A stretch of 64,000 nt of DNA from Gammaproteobacteria bacterium (GTDB lineage: Bacteria > Pseudomonadota > Gammaproteobacteria > Ga0077536). A program made the translations under genes and the position numbers. Positions 19,070-30,590 of the stretch are shown here, one piece after another (the stretch's first letter is position 1; each line of letters begins with the position of its first letter). Location of the stretch: assembly GCA_016209015.1 (NCBI GenBank), contig JACQWY010000035.1, positions 62,001 through 126,000 on the forward strand. The letters run 5' to 3'. The notes beneath the pieces were generated by a model. That model did no database searches. It was not told where the DNA came from and saw only the letters and a program-made list of their open reading frames with translations.

Positions 19070-20013
19070 GGCTGGCTCTCCAGGGCGGTGATGGCCGCGG
19101 TGATGTCGGCCGGCGCGGCGAGGCTGTAGGTCGCGAGCTCGCCCGCGCAACGCTTGACGAGCGGCGTCAGCACTTTGCCCGGACCGCATTCGACGACCGC
19201 GCGCACGCCCGATTTCGCGAACCGCTCGATGGTCTCGCTCCAGCGCACGCCGGCGGCGAGCTGGCGCACGAGGATGTCGCGGATGGCGGCGGGCTCGGGA
19301 TGCGGCTCGACGTCGACGTTGTGGATGACCGACGCGCGCGGCGTCTGGAACGCGACGCCGGCGATGCGCGGGGCGAAGCGCTCGGCGGCAGCATTCATGA
19401 GCGCGCAATGCACCGGCACGCTGACCGCGAGCGGGATGACTTTCTTCGCGCCCTTTTCCTTCGCGAGGGCGCCCGCCCGTTCGACCGCGGCGCGATCGCC
19501 GGACAGGACGACCTGGCCGGGCGCGTTCAGGTTCGCACACTGCACGATCTGGCCCTGGGCGGCTTCCTCGCAGATTGCGGTGAGCGGACCGGCATCGAGA
19601 CCGAGCACGGCGAAGACCGCGCCGCTGCCGGCGGGCACCGCTTCCTGCATGAAGCGGCCACGATCGGCGACGAGCGCGACGGCGTCCTCGTAGGCGAGCG
19701 CGCCGCTGCAGACGAGCGCGGTGTACTCGCCGAAGCTGTGACCGGCCATGAACGCGGGCTCGGGGCCGCCGTTCGCGCACCAGACGTCGAACGTCGCGAC
19801 GCTCGCGGCGAGCAGTGCCGGCTGGGTGTTCGTGGTTTTGTTGAGCTCTTCGGCCGGGCCTTCCTGGACGAGCTTCCAGAGATCGAAACCGAGTACGGCG
19901 GAAGCGCGTTCGAAGCGCTCGGCGACCGCGGGCGACACGGCCGCGAACTCACGCATCATGCCGACGGACTGTGCGCCCTGACCGGGGAAAACCATCGCGA
20001 GATCGTTACGCAT
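19066..20013 (-). CDS. fabD: Malonyl-CoA:ACP transacylase
   Basis: LAMVFPGQGAQSVGMM...MAGHSFGEYTALVCSGAL. Confidence 0.97.
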   Translation of the reverse strand: MRNDLAMVFPGQGAQSVGMMREFAAVSPAVAERFERASAVLGFDLWKLVQEGPAEELNKTTNTQPALLAASVATFDVWCANGGPEPAFMAGHSFGEYTALVCSGALAYEDAVALVADRGRFMQEAVPAGSGAVFAVLGLDAGPLTAICEEAAQGQIVQCANLNAPGQVVLSGDRAAVERAGALAKEKGAKKVIPLAVSVPVHCALMNAAAERFAPRIAGVAFQTPRASVIHNVDVEPHPEPAAIRDILVRQLAAGVRWSETIERFAKSGVRAVVECGPGKVLTPLVKRCAGELATYSLAAPADITAAITALESQP

Positions 20014-21021
20014 TCAGACTGCCTGCTGCTTCACCAGCACGTGCTCGAGCAGGCTGCTGATGCGTTCCGGAACGGCCTTGCTCACTTCGACGATGGCCTC
20101 TTCGATGGCCCGCGCATAGGACACGGCATCGGCGCTGCCGTGACTCTTGATGACGATGCCGCGCAAGCCGAGCAGACTCGCACCGTTGTACTGCCGGGGA
20201 TCGGCGCGCCGCTTCAGACCGCGCAGCGCCGGCCGGGCCACCAGCGCGCTGAGCTTCGTCCACAGATTGCGGCGGAACTCCTGCTCGGCGAAGTGCGCGA
20301 GCATGCGCGCCACGCCCTCGCTCGCCTTCAGCGCGACGTTGCCGACGAAACCGTCGCAGACGATCACGTCGTACTCGCCGGAAAAGATGTCGTTGCCTTC
20401 GACGAAGCCGCAATAGTTCAGGCCGCTCTGCTCGAGGAGCAGCGCCGTCTGCTTGACGCGATCATTGCCCTTGATCTCCTCCTCCCCGACGTTCAGGAGC
20501 CCCACGGACGGGTTCTCCTTGTTCTCGACGGCGGACGCGAGGACCGAACCCATGACGGCGAAACGGAACAGCTCCTCCGAGCTCGACTCGACGTTCGCGC
20601 CGAGATCGAGCACGTGCGTCGCGCCGCGGCTCCCGGGCAGCGTTGCGCAGATGGCCGGCCGGTCGATGCCGGGCAGGGTCTTGAGCACGAAGCGCGCGAT
20701 CGCCATCAGCGCCCCGGTGTTGCCGGCGCTCACGCAGGCGCTGACCCGCCCCTCTTTCACGAGGTCGATCGCCATGCGCATCGAGGAGCCGCGCTTGTTG
20801 CGCAGCGCGACCGAGGGCTTGTCGGTCATTTCGACGCGCTCGGTGGTGTGCACGATGTGCAGGCGCTCGTGAGCGCCGCCCGCGGCCCGGATCTCGGCCT
20901 CGTTACCGACGAGGTGCAGCTCGAGCCCCGGGTGGGCGGCCAGGACCGTGAGCGAGGCCGGCACGGTGACGCCCGGCCCATGGTCCCCGCCCATGGCATC
21001 GACGGCGATGGAGATCTTCAA
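20014..21021 (-). CDS. plsX: Phosphate acyltransferase PlsX
   Basis: MKISIAVDAMGGDHGPGVTVPASL...CDGFVGNVALKASEG. Confidence 0.97.
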   Translation of the reverse strand: MKISIAVDAMGGDHGPGVTVPASLTVLAAHPGLELHLVGNEAEIRAAGGAHERLHIVHTTERVEMTDKPSVALRNKRGSSMRMAIDLVKEGRVSACVSAGNTGALMAIARFVLKTLPGIDRPAICATLPGSRGATHVLDLGANVESSSEELFRFAVMGSVLASAVENKENPSVGLLNVGEEEIKGNDRVKQTALLLEQSGLNYCGFVEGNDIFSGEYDVIVCDGFVGNVALKASEGVARMLAHFAEQEFRRNLWTKLSALVARPALRGLKRRADPRQYNGASLLGLRGIVIKSHGSADAVSYARAIEEAIVEVSKAVPERISSLLEHVLVKQQAV

Positions 21022-21088
21022 GGTCTGGAAGACTTGGCTGGCGGGCTGGCGCGGAAGGCTTGCGGCGGCGTGCTGGAGCGGGGACGGA

Positions 21089-21268
21089 TTACTGGGTCTT
21101 CTCGGGGAGCACGCGCTTGCCGCGGTAGTAACCTTCCGGGCTGACGTGATGACGCCGATGCGTTTCGCCGGTCGTCGGCTCCTCGGACAGCGCCGGGTTC
21201 TTCAGGCGATCGTGCGAACGGCGCATGCCGCGGCGCGAGGGGGTGGTACGGTCTTGCTGTACGGCCAT
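21089..21268 (-). CDS. rpmF: 50S ribosomal protein L32 (no zinc-ribbon cysteines)
   Basis: Translated directly: [59 protein letters not shown]. Not in the ORF track (short). Confidence 0.96.
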   Translation of the reverse strand: MAVQQDRTTPSRRGMRRSHDRLKNPALSEEPTTGETHRRHHVSPEGYYRGKRVLPEKTQ

Positions 21269-21335
21269 GGGGACTCACTCTGCAAATTGAGGCGCCGTAT
21301 GATAGGGGAACTTCGTCCAGGACTGAAGCCCCGCG

Positions 21336-21887
21336 TCAGTGTGACCCGTCTTCCGCGGGCTTCTCCTTCAGCAACTTGTCGAGACCGGCGAAGGGTTTCC
21401 TGGTCCCCGCGGGCGGCGGATCGCCCGCCGGCGCGGCCGCTCCGGGAGCCCGGCACGCCTCGAACTCGTGATGCGGAATCATCGGGCAGGACAGCAGCGC
21501 CTCGTCTTCGAGGAAGCTCGCGAGCCTGAATCCCTCCGGGCCGACGACGACCGGCTCGACCTCGGGATCCGCGGCGGGATCCGCATCGAGGGCCAGCGCT
21601 TCGGCCTCGGTGCACAACACCGACTCGAACTCGCGGTGCAGGGTCAGTGTGAGGGGCTGCAGGCAGCGCTGACAGGTCGTGCCGAGCGCGACCGCGAGCT
21701 GCCCTCCGACGCGCGGCCGCCCCTGCGAATCCCGGTCGAAGGCGACGCGCGCGGAGAGTGCGGATTGCACTTGATATACTTCCGCGAGCCGCGTGAGCCG
21801 CTCGGCGGAAAGCTGACCTTCGAGAACGCCGGCATGCGACACGAGCCGCTCGACGTCGACGGTTTCGGGTAATTCCAGGGCGCTCAT
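21336..21887 (-). CDS. yceD: YceD / DUF177 family protein
   Basis: MSALELPETVDVERL...CQRCLQPLTLTLHREFESVL; directly upstream of rpmF. Confidence 0.9.
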   Translation of the reverse strand: MSALELPETVDVERLVSHAGVLEGQLSAERLTRLAEVYQVQSALSARVAFDRDSQGRPRVGGQLAVALGTTCQRCLQPLTLTLHREFESVLCTEAEALALDADPAADPEVEPVVVGPEGFRLASFLEDEALLSCPMIPHHEFEACRAPGAAAPAGDPPPAGTRKPFAGLDKLLKEKPAEDGSH

Positions 21888-21931
21888 GGCCGATCTTCCT
21901 GCACCGAAATGAATTCCGGACGCCTGCCGCG

Positions 21932-22555
21932 ATGACCGACGCCTCCCCGTTGCGCCCCTGCGCCCGCACGCTCGTGCTGGCCTCCTCGTCGGCGTATCGC
22001 CGCGCCCTGCTCGAGCGCCTGCGCCTGCCGTTCGAGTCCGCGAGCCCGGACGTCGACGAGAGCCGCCTGGCCGGCGAAACCCCGGCAGCGCTCGTCGAAC
22101 GGCTCGCGGCGCTGAAAGCCCGGGCACTCGCCGGGCGCTTCCCCGACGCGTTGATCATCGGCAGCGACCAGGTCGCCGCCGTCGACGGGCACGTCGTCGG
22201 CAAGCCCGGCGACCACGCCACCGCGGCGCGTCAACTCGCGCTCGCGAGCGGCCGCACGCTCCGCTTCCATACCGGCGTCGCCGTCCTCGACAGTCGGACC
22301 GGCCGCTGCGCGGGCCGGCTCGTGAGCTGCGACGTCGCGTTCCGCACGCTCTCGCCCGAGCAGATCGAAGCCTACCTCGCCGCGGAACAACCCTACGACT
22401 GCGCGGGCAGCTTCAAGTCCGAGCTGCTCGGCACGGCGCTCTGCACGCGCATCACGAGCGACGATCCGAGCGCGCTCGTCGGCCTGCCGCTCATCGCGGT
22501 GGTGGATCTCTTCGCAGACCACGGCCTCGACGTCCTCCTGCCCTCACCACGGTGA
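21932..22555 (+). CDS. Maf/YceF-type nucleoside triphosphate pyrophosphatase
   Basis: LVLASSSAYRRALLERLRLPFESASPDVDE...IGSDQVAAVDG...YDCAGSFKSE. Confidence 0.93.
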   Translation: MTDASPLRPCARTLVLASSSAYRRALLERLRLPFESASPDVDESRLAGETPAALVERLAALKARALAGRFPDALIIGSDQVAAVDGHVVGKPGDHATAARQLALASGRTLRFHTGVAVLDSRTGRCAGRLVSCDVAFRTLSPEQIEAYLAAEQPYDCAGSFKSELLGTALCTRITSDDPSALVGLPLIAVVDLFADHGLDVLLPSPR

Positions 22556-23515
22556 GGAGATGGCGCTGCGCAGCGAGGCCATGAGTCTCGCGCCGAAGCG
22601 CCGCGAGACTTTCTCGAAGACGTCGGCGTGGCTCGTGAAATCGACGATGTCCTCGGCGCCGATGACCTCGCGGGCGACGTAACTCGCCGAGCCGAGCGCG
22701 TCGACGAGCCCGAGCTCTAGACCGCGCTCGCCGGTCCAGACGAGCCCTGAGAACAGCTCCGGCGTGTTCTTGATGCGGTCGCGCCGGCCCTTCAGCACGG
22801 TGTCGACGAACTGCTGGTGGATTTCGCCGAGCATCTTCTTCACGTGCGCGACTTCCTGCGCGTCCTGCGGCAGGAAGGGATCGAGGAAGCCCTTGTGCTC
22901 GCCGGCCGTCAGCAGCCGCCGCTCGATCCCGAGCTTGTCGATCGCGCCGACGAAACCGAAGCCGTCCATGCGCACCCCGATCGAGCCGACGAGGCTCGCC
23001 TTGTCGGCATAGATTTCGTCGGCGGCGGTCGCGACGTAATAACCGCCCGAGGCACAGATGTCCTGAATGACCGCGTAGACCGGGATGCCGGGATGCTTGC
23101 GCTTCAGCCGGAAGATCTCGTCGTTGATGTAGCCCGCCTGCACCGGGCTGCCGCCCGGGCTGTTGATGCGGACGATGACGCCGGCCGTGCTTCCGTTCTC
23201 GAACGCCGCGCGCAGGCCGGTGACGACCGTGTCCGCGCTCGCCTCGGAACCGTCCGCGATCACGCCCTGCACGTCGACGAGCGCGGTGATCTTCTTGCCG
23301 CCCATGCTGAAATTCGCACCGAGCTTCGGCATGGAAGCGGCGAGGATCCCGAACAGGTAGAGCAGGAAGACACACTTGAAGAAGATGCCCCAGCGCCGCG
23401 CGAGGCGCTGCTCGCGCAAGGCCTCCCAGGCAAATCGCTCGGCGAAGTTCGGGGGGACGTTGCCCGGCGCGCGCGCCGGCTCCGGGGGGCGAATGGACTC
23501 CTGGTCGTTGCTCAT
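22544..23515 (-). CDS. sppA: S49 family signal peptide peptidase
   Basis: VRINSPGGSPVQAGYINDEI...AVIQDICASGGYYVATAADEIYADKASLVGSIGV. Confidence 0.92.
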   Translation of the reverse strand: MSNDQESIRPPEPARAPGNVPPNFAERFAWEALREQRLARRWGIFFKCVFLLYLFGILAASMPKLGANFSMGGKKITALVDVQGVIADGSEASADTVVTGLRAAFENGSTAGVIVRINSPGGSPVQAGYINDEIFRLKRKHPGIPVYAVIQDICASGGYYVATAADEIYADKASLVGSIGVRMDGFGFVGAIDKLGIERRLLTAGEHKGFLDPFLPQDAQEVAHVKKMLGEIHQQFVDTVLKGRRDRIKNTPELFSGLVWTGERGLELGLVDALGSASYVAREVIGAEDIVDFTSHADVFEKVSRRFGARLMASLRSAISSPW

Positions 23516-24627
23516 GACTCTCCTCGGTCGTTCTGTCCTTTGAGCGGTGCACGGGCCCGACCGTTCCGTCCCCGTCGGGCGGCGTGCGCGCCGAGCTCGT
23601 CGGCGAGCGCACGTGCACCGAGGGCCGCGAGCACGGTACGGAGATCCGCCGGAAGCGGCGCCACGACGCTGATCGGTTTGTCGAGCCGGAAGCGCAGGCG
23701 GTGCGCATGGAGGAACTGCCGGCGCAGGCCGGCCGCATGCAGCTTCGCGTTGAACTCGTCCTCGCCGTACTTCGAATCGCCGCCGAGCGGATGACCGATG
23801 TCCTGGGCATGGACGCGGATCTGGTGCGTGCGGCCGGTATCGAGCGTGACCGCGGCGAGTGTTGCTCCGGGCAATGCCTGCACGGTACGGAACACGGTGC
23901 GCGCCTCGCGGCCGTGCTCGCCGGCCATCATGTGCTTCTCGCCGCGCCGATCACGGCCTTCCGCGACCGCACTCGTGACCTCGAGCGGGGCCTTGCCCGG
24001 CAGCCGGCCGGCGAGGAGCGCGAGATACTCCTTCTCGACGTCGCCATCCGCGAGCATGGCGTTCAGGCGACGCAGCGTCGCCGGGTCCTTCGCGGCGATG
24101 ATTGCGCCCGAGGTCTCCCGGTCGAGGCGGTGCGCGAGATCGAGCCGGGGCGTGGCGGGGCGAAGCTTGCGCAGGACGTCGATGAGGCCGAAGGCGAGTC
24201 CCGAGCCGGCATGCACCGCGAGGCCGGGCGGCTTGTCGACGATGATGAGGCGCTCGTCCTCGTAGAGAATGGCCTCGGCGATGGCATCGGAGAGTCCCGC
24301 GGCAAGTCGCGGCGCGACCTGTTCCGGCGTCGCGACCGGCGGCACGCGCACCACCTCGCCCGCGGCGAGCCGCTGGTCGGGCTTTGCGCGCCCGCCGTTC
24401 ACGCGCACTTCGCCGCGCCGGATGATGCGGTACACGAGGGATTTCGGGACGCGGCCGAGCACCGTGCCGAGATAGTTGTCCAGCCGCCGGCCGTCGTCTT
24501 CCGGACCTACCGTGAGCAGGCGGACCTCGTTCTTCGGTGTGTTCAATGCCTGCACTCTCGATGTCCCGCAGCACGCCCCGCGATTGCTGCTCATCTGCAA
24601 CGCTGTTATATTCGGCTTCGCACGCAC
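23512..24627 (-). CDS. rluC: 23S rRNA pseudouridine synthase RluC (start uncertain; 24594 is an alternative)
   Basis: VPKSLVYRIIRRGEVRVNGGRAKPDQRL...LAHRLDRETSGAIIAAK...TGRTHQIRVHAQDIGHPLGGDSKYG; divergent from rne. Confidence 0.92.
   Translation of the reverse strand: MRAKPNITALQMSSNRGACCGTSRVQALNTPKNEVRLLTVGPEDDGRRLDNYLGTVLGRVPKSLVYRIIRRGEVRVNGGRAKPDQRLAAGEVVRVPPVATPEQVAPRLAAGLSDAIAEAILYEDERLIIVDKPPGLAVHAGSGLAFGLIDVLRKLRPATPRLDLAHRLDRETSGAIIAAKDPATLRRLNAMLADGDVEKEYLALLAGRLPGKAPLEVTSAVAEGRDRRGEKHMMAGEHGREARTVFRTVQALPGATLAAVTLDTGRTHQIRVHAQDIGHPLGGDSKYGEDEFNAKLHAAGLRRQFLHAHRLRFRLDKPISVVAPLPADLRTVLAALGARALADELGAHAARRGRNGRARAPLKGQNDRGES
24584..24612 (+). promoter_or_regulatory. Candidate rne promoter giving a ~400-nt 5'UTR
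   Basis: TTGCTG (24584-24589), 17-bp spacer, TATATT (24607-24612). Confidence 0.4.
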
Positions 24628-25023
24628 GCGTCATCTCGTCCTCTCTGGGCGTTGGGATTTGTTCCTTACGGCCAGACAGTTAGCGCGGGTTGTGACGACA
24701 GTCTATCAAATGCCCCGGGGCATAGGTTACGCCGCCCCGCCGGGCTTTGGGTTCATCGGTTTCGGATGGACTGTCGACACCAATCGAGTCGGGTAAATCA
24801 CGCAGGCACACTTTCGGCAGTCTCTGCATCGCCTCGCTTTGCCACGAATCGACGCTGACCGGCACGCTCCGCCGGGATGAACCGAGCTGCGTGTTATCCG
24901 CCCCGCTCGCGGGGACCCGTGACATGCGCGTCCGTTAGAACGCCCTCGGCAGTGCCGGCCAACGACAGGCGGCCAAGAGCCAGGGCCGGCGGCCTTCGCG
25001 GACGCCAAGCAAAGGATTTCTAC

Positions 25024-27735
25024 ATGAAGAGAATGCTGATCAACGCAACTCAGCGTGAAGAGTTGCGCGTTGCCCTCGTCGACGGCCAACGGCTGTTCGA
25101 CCTCGACATCGAGGCGACGGGCAAGGAACAGAAGAAGTCGAACATCTACAAGGGCCGGATCATCCGCATCGAGCCCAGCCTCGAGGCGGCGTTCGTCGAC
25201 TACGGCGCCGATCGCCACGGTTTCCTCCCCCTCAAGGAAGTCGCCCGCTCCTACTTCAAGGAAGGTGCCCGCACGAGCGGCAAGATCGCCATTCGCGAGG
25301 TGCTGGAAGAGGGTCAGGAGCTCGTCGTCCAGGTCGAGAAGGAAGAGCGCGGCAACAAGGGCGCGGCGCTCACCACGTTCATCAGCCTGGCCGGGCGCTA
25401 CCTCGTCGCCATGCCGAACAACCCGCGCGCCGGCGGCGTCTCGCGCCAGATCGAGGGCGAGGCCCGCGAGGAAGCGAAGGAAGCACTGGCCTCGCTCAAC
25501 GTGCCGACGAACTTCGGGCTCATCCTGCGCACGGCCGGCATCGACCAGTCGCCCGAGGAACTGCAATGGGACTTCGACTACCTGCTCCAGCTCTGGGCGG
25601 CGGTCGAGGAAGCCGCCAAGAGCCGTCCTGCACCCTTCCTGATCTACCAGGACCAGAACGTCATCATCCGCGCGATCCGCGATTATCTGCGTAACGACAT
25701 CGCCGAGATCCTGGTCGACGACCGCAAGCTCTTCGATACCGCCTGCGAGTTCATGAAGCAGGTGATGCCGCACAACCTCGGCAAGATCAAGCACTACACG
25801 GACAGCGTACCGCTGTTCACGCGCTACCAGATCGAGATGCAGATCGAGAACGCATTCAGCCGCGAGGTGCGCCTGCCGAGCGGCGGCGCGCTCGTCATCG
25901 AGCCGACGGAAGCGTTGATCACCATCGACATCAACTCCGCCCGCGCGACGCACGGCAGCGACATCGAGGAGACGGCGCTCAACACGAACCTCGAGGCCGC
26001 GGACGAGATCGCGACCCAGCTCCGGCTGCGCGACCTCGGCGGTCTCATCGTGGTCGACTTCATCGACATGATGTCCTCGAAGAACCAGCGCGCCGTCGAG
26101 AACCGCATGCGCGACGCCGTGAAGATGGACCGCGCGCGCGTCCAGATCGGCCGTATCTCGCGCTTCGGTCTGCTCGAGATGTCGCGCCAGCGCCTGCGGC
26201 CCTCGCTCTCGGAATTCAGCCACGAAATCTGCCCGCGCTGCGACGGCGTCGGAACCATTCGCAGCGTCAAGTCGACGGCGCTGTCGGTGCTGCGCGTCAT
26301 CGAGGAAGAGGCGATGAAGGACTCGACGGCGAAAGTCGCCGCCCAGGTCCCGGTGGACGTCGCGACCTTCCTGCTGAACGAAAAGCGCCAGGACGTCACC
26401 CGCATCGAGGAACGTCAGGAAATCGGCATCCTGCTCATCCCGAACCAGAATCTCGAGACGCCGCATTTCCAGATCACGCGCATCCGCGATCAGGACCTCG
26501 CGAAGCGCGAGCTCGGCGAGTCCTACGAGATGGTGAACGAGGTCGAGACGAAGCCCGTCCAGGACTACACGAAGCTGACCTCCACGCCGAGCCGCGAGCA
26601 GCCGGCAATCAAGGAAATCGTCCGCGCGACCCCGAAGCCGCCCACTCCCGAAACCGAGCGGCCGGCCCCGGAACCGCAGCAGGCTCCGGGCCTCATTCGC
26701 AGGATCTTCTCCGGGCTCTTCGGCGGCGGTCCCGCGCTCGCGCCGGCGCCGACGCCGGCCGTGGCCCCTGCGCCGGCCGCGTCCACCGACACCGAGCAGC
26801 GACGCCGACGGCCGCAACCCACGGGCGAGCGGCAGAGCGCACCGGATCGTGAACGCTCCGCCGAGGGCGGCGCGCGTGGCGGCGAAGAGAAGCGCGGACG
26901 CCGGCGCGGCGGGCGCGGGCGCGGCGAAGCACGTGAAGGCAACCGCGGCGAAGCACGTGAAGGCAACCGCGGCGAAGCACGTGAAGGCAACCGTGGCGAA
27001 GCTCGTGAAGGCAACCGCGGCGAAGCTCGTGAAGGCAGCCGTGGCGAAGCTCGTGAAGGCAACCGTGGCGAAGCACGCCGTGGCGAAGCTCGTGAAGGCA
27101 GCCGTGGCGAAGCTCGTGAAGGCAACCGTGGCGAAGCTCGTGAAGGCAACCGTGGCGAAGCTCGTGAAGGCGGCCGCGGCGAAGCACGTGAAGGCAACCG
27201 CGGCGAAGCTCGTGAAGGCCATCGCGGCGAAGCTCGTGAAGGCAACCGCGGCGAAGGTCGCGAGGGTAATCGCGGCGAAGGTCGCCGGGAGCGCGGGCCG
27301 CGCGGGGACGGGCAGCGCGGGGAGCGCCAGCCGCGCCAGGAACCGGCCCGCGACGAAGCAGCGGTGGCCCCGGAAGAGACGCGTAGCACGGAGTCGCCGG
27401 TGCCGGTCGCCGAAAGCTCCGCGCCGGCACCAGGCGCCGAACCGGTCGCGACGCGGGTCGTGAGCGAAGCCCCCGGCGAGTTCCGCATCGAGCGCGTGGC
27501 GCCACCGGCCCCGGAGCCCGTGGCTGCGCCGCCGCAGGAACGCCCGCTGCCGGCGCCCGAACCGAGTCCGGGACCGGCGCTGCAACACGACGCCGCGCCG
27601 CCGCCTGCGGCGCCGCCGCCGCAGGAACCGCAGGCACCACGTGCTGCGCCGCAGGTCGAAGCGCCGGCCCGTCCGGAACCGGCCGCGGCTCCGGAGCCCG
27701 CGCGTCACACCGCTGAAGGATCCGACGGGAATTGA
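25024..27735 (+). CDS. rne: Ribonuclease E
   Basis: [46 protein letters not shown]...[11 protein letters not shown] zinc-link; Arg-rich and Pro/Ala-rich C-terminal tail. Confidence 0.98.
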   Translation: MKRMLINATQREELRVALVDGQRLFDLDIEATGKEQKKSNIYKGRIIRIEPSLEAAFVDYGADRHGFLPLKEVARSYFKEGARTSGKIAIREVLEEGQELVVQVEKEERGNKGAALTTFISLAGRYLVAMPNNPRAGGVSRQIEGEAREEAKEALASLNVPTNFGLILRTAGIDQSPEELQWDFDYLLQLWAAVEEAAKSRPAPFLIYQDQNVIIRAIRDYLRNDIAEILVDDRKLFDTACEFMKQVMPHNLGKIKHYTDSVPLFTRYQIEMQIENAFSREVRLPSGGALVIEPTEALITIDINSARATHGSDIEETALNTNLEAADEIATQLRLRDLGGLIVVDFIDMMSSKNQRAVENRMRDAVKMDRARVQIGRISRFGLLEMSRQRLRPSLSEFSHEICPRCDGVGTIRSVKSTALSVLRVIEEEAMKDSTAKVAAQVPVDVATFLLNEKRQDVTRIEERQEIGILLIPNQNLETPHFQITRIRDQDLAKRELGESYEMVNEVETKPVQDYTKLTSTPSREQPAIKEIVRATPKPPTPETERPAPEPQQAPGLIRRIFSGLFGGGPALAPAPTPAVAPAPAASTDTEQRRRRPQPTGERQSAPDRERSAEGGARGGEEKRGRRRGGRGRGEAREGNRGEAREGNRGEAREGNRGEAREGNRGEAREGSRGEAREGNRGEARRGEAREGSRGEAREGNRGEAREGNRGEAREGGRGEAREGNRGEAREGHRGEAREGNRGEGREGNRGEGRRERGPRGDGQRGERQPRQEPARDEAAVAPEETRSTESPVPVAESSAPAPGAEPVATRVVSEAPGEFRIERVAPPAPEPVAAPPQERPLPAPEPSPGPALQHDAAPPPAAPPPQEPQAPRAAPQVEAPARPEPAAAPEPARHTAEGSDGN
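26923..27273 (+). repeat. 24-bp in-frame tandem repeat (GEAREGNR octapeptide), 14 full units plus one 15-bp truncated unit
   Basis: ggcgaagc[a/t]cgtgaaggcaaccg[c/t] repeated head-to-tail; truncated unit ggcgaagcacgccgt at 27067-27081; N replaced by S/G/H in some units; the last full unit is GEGREGNR. Confidence 0.95.
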
Positions 27736-27742
27736 GGTCTGC

Positions 27743-27768
27743 GCCTGCCGGGCTCCGGCCCGGCAGGC
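27743..27768. terminator. Bidirectional terminator hairpin between convergent rne and prfC
   Basis: Perfect 11-bp stem GCCTGCCGGGC-TCCG-GCCCGGCAGGC in the short gap between the two stops. Confidence 0.7.
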
Positions 27769-27774
27769 AATCGC

Positions 27775-29370
<1,596 letters not shown>

Positions 29371-29390
29371 GATCTTGCTACTCGGTTCGT

Positions 29391-29771
29391 TCAGGCGGTT
29401 TCGAGGACGACGAAGGCGATGGCGTAATCGCGCTCGTCGCTGAGGGAAATGTGGCTGCCGGCGATGCGGAATTCCTCGAACAATGCCGCGACGGCGCCGT
29501 GGCATTGCAGATCGGGCTTGCCGGCCGCGTCATTCACGACTTCGATGCGCCGCGGCGAGACGCCGCGGCGGAAGCCCGTGCCGAGCGCCTTCGAGGTCGC
29601 TTCCTTCGCGGCGAAGCGCAGCGCGAGGAATCGCACGGGGTCCTTCGTCGACTCGAAGCGCACGAGCTCGTTCGGGCCGAGGATCCGCCGCGCGAAACGC
29701 ACACCGTACTCGGACCACACGCGCCTGATGCGCGCGACCTCGACGATGTCCGTACCGACGCCGTAGATCAC
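29391..29771 (-). CDS. acpS: Holo-ACP synthase (GTG start)
   Basis: [23 protein letters not shown]...[31 protein letters not shown]. Confidence 0.95.
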   Translation of the reverse strand: MIYGVGTDIVEVARIRRVWSEYGVRFARRILGPNELVRFESTKDPVRFLALRFAAKEATSKALGTGFRRGVSPRRIEVVNDAAGKPDLQCHGAVAALFEEFRIAGSHISLSDERDYAIAFVVLETA

Positions 29772-30505
29772 CGTCGCGCCTCGATCATGAGCCGCTTCAT
29801 CTCGGCGACCGCGGTGTGGAAGCCGTCGAAAACGGCGCGGGCGACGATCGCATGTCCGATGTTCAGCTCGGCGATTTCCGGCAGGCCGGCGATGGCCTGC
29901 ACATTCTCGTAATGCAGACCGTGGCCCGCGTTCACCCGTAAGCCGAGACCGGCGGCGAGCGTCGCCGCACGGGCGATCCGCGCGAGCTCCGCGGCCTGGG
30001 CGGGGCCGGCGGCTTCGGCATAAGTCCCGGTATGCAGCTCGATGGCCGGCGCACCGGCAGCGTGCGCGGCGCGGATCTGGGCCTCGTCCGGATCGATGAA
30101 GAGCGAGACCACGACGTTCGCGCGGGCGAGGCGCGCGCAGGCTTCGTGCAAACCCGCGCCGAGCGCGACGACGTCGAGACCGCCCTCGGTCGTGAGCTCC
30201 GCGCGCTTCTCCGGCACGAGGCAGCAGTGCTGCGGGCATACGGATTCCGCGATCGCAATCATCTCCGCCGTCACCGCCATCTCGAGGTTCAGCTTCGTGG
30301 CGAGGCGCGCCCGCAGTTCCGCGATGTCGCGATCCTGGATGTGACGGCGATCCTCGCGCAGGTGGGCCGTGATCAGATCCGCGCCGGCGGCTTCCGCGGC
30401 GAGCGCGGCGGCGACCGGATCGGGATAGACCGTGCCGCGCGCCTGACGCAGCGTCGCCACGTGATCGACATTCACGCCGAGATCGATTGCAGAGCGATGG
30501 GCCAT
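29768..30505 (-). CDS. pdxJ: Pyridoxine 5'-phosphate synthase
   Basis: [22 protein letters not shown]...[13 protein letters not shown]...[11 protein letters not shown]. Confidence 0.97.
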   Translation of the reverse strand: MAHRSAIDLGVNVDHVATLRQARGTVYPDPVAAALAAEAAGADLITAHLREDRRHIQDRDIAELRARLATKLNLEMAVTAEMIAIAESVCPQHCCLVPEKRAELTTEGGLDVVALGAGLHEACARLARANVVVSLFIDPDEAQIRAAHAAGAPAIELHTGTYAEAAGPAQAAELARIARAATLAAGLGLRVNAGHGLHYENVQAIAGLPEIAELNIGHAIVARAVFDGFHTAVAEMKRLMIEARR

Positions 30506-30590
30506 GGCGGATGGGTGTTCGAATGTCGGGCTCAACAGGGGCGCGTAGTTTAGCGCCTGGCGGCCGCCGGGAACAGGAAGCGGGCCGCGC

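Noticed and set aside
18347-19780. 477-aa minus ORF as a fusion protein
   Set aside because: N-terminal part is an alternate frame of fabD; fabG starts at 19069.
26923-27273. CRISPR-like repeat array
   Set aside because: Repeats are contiguous, in frame and spacer-free inside rne.
24727-27708. 993-aa minus ORF with FATVAFTS repeats and plus ORF 26849..27463 with AAKLVKAT repeats
   Set aside because: The 24-bp rne repeat is a multiple of three, so every frame stays open and repetitive; only the rne frame has a conserved product.
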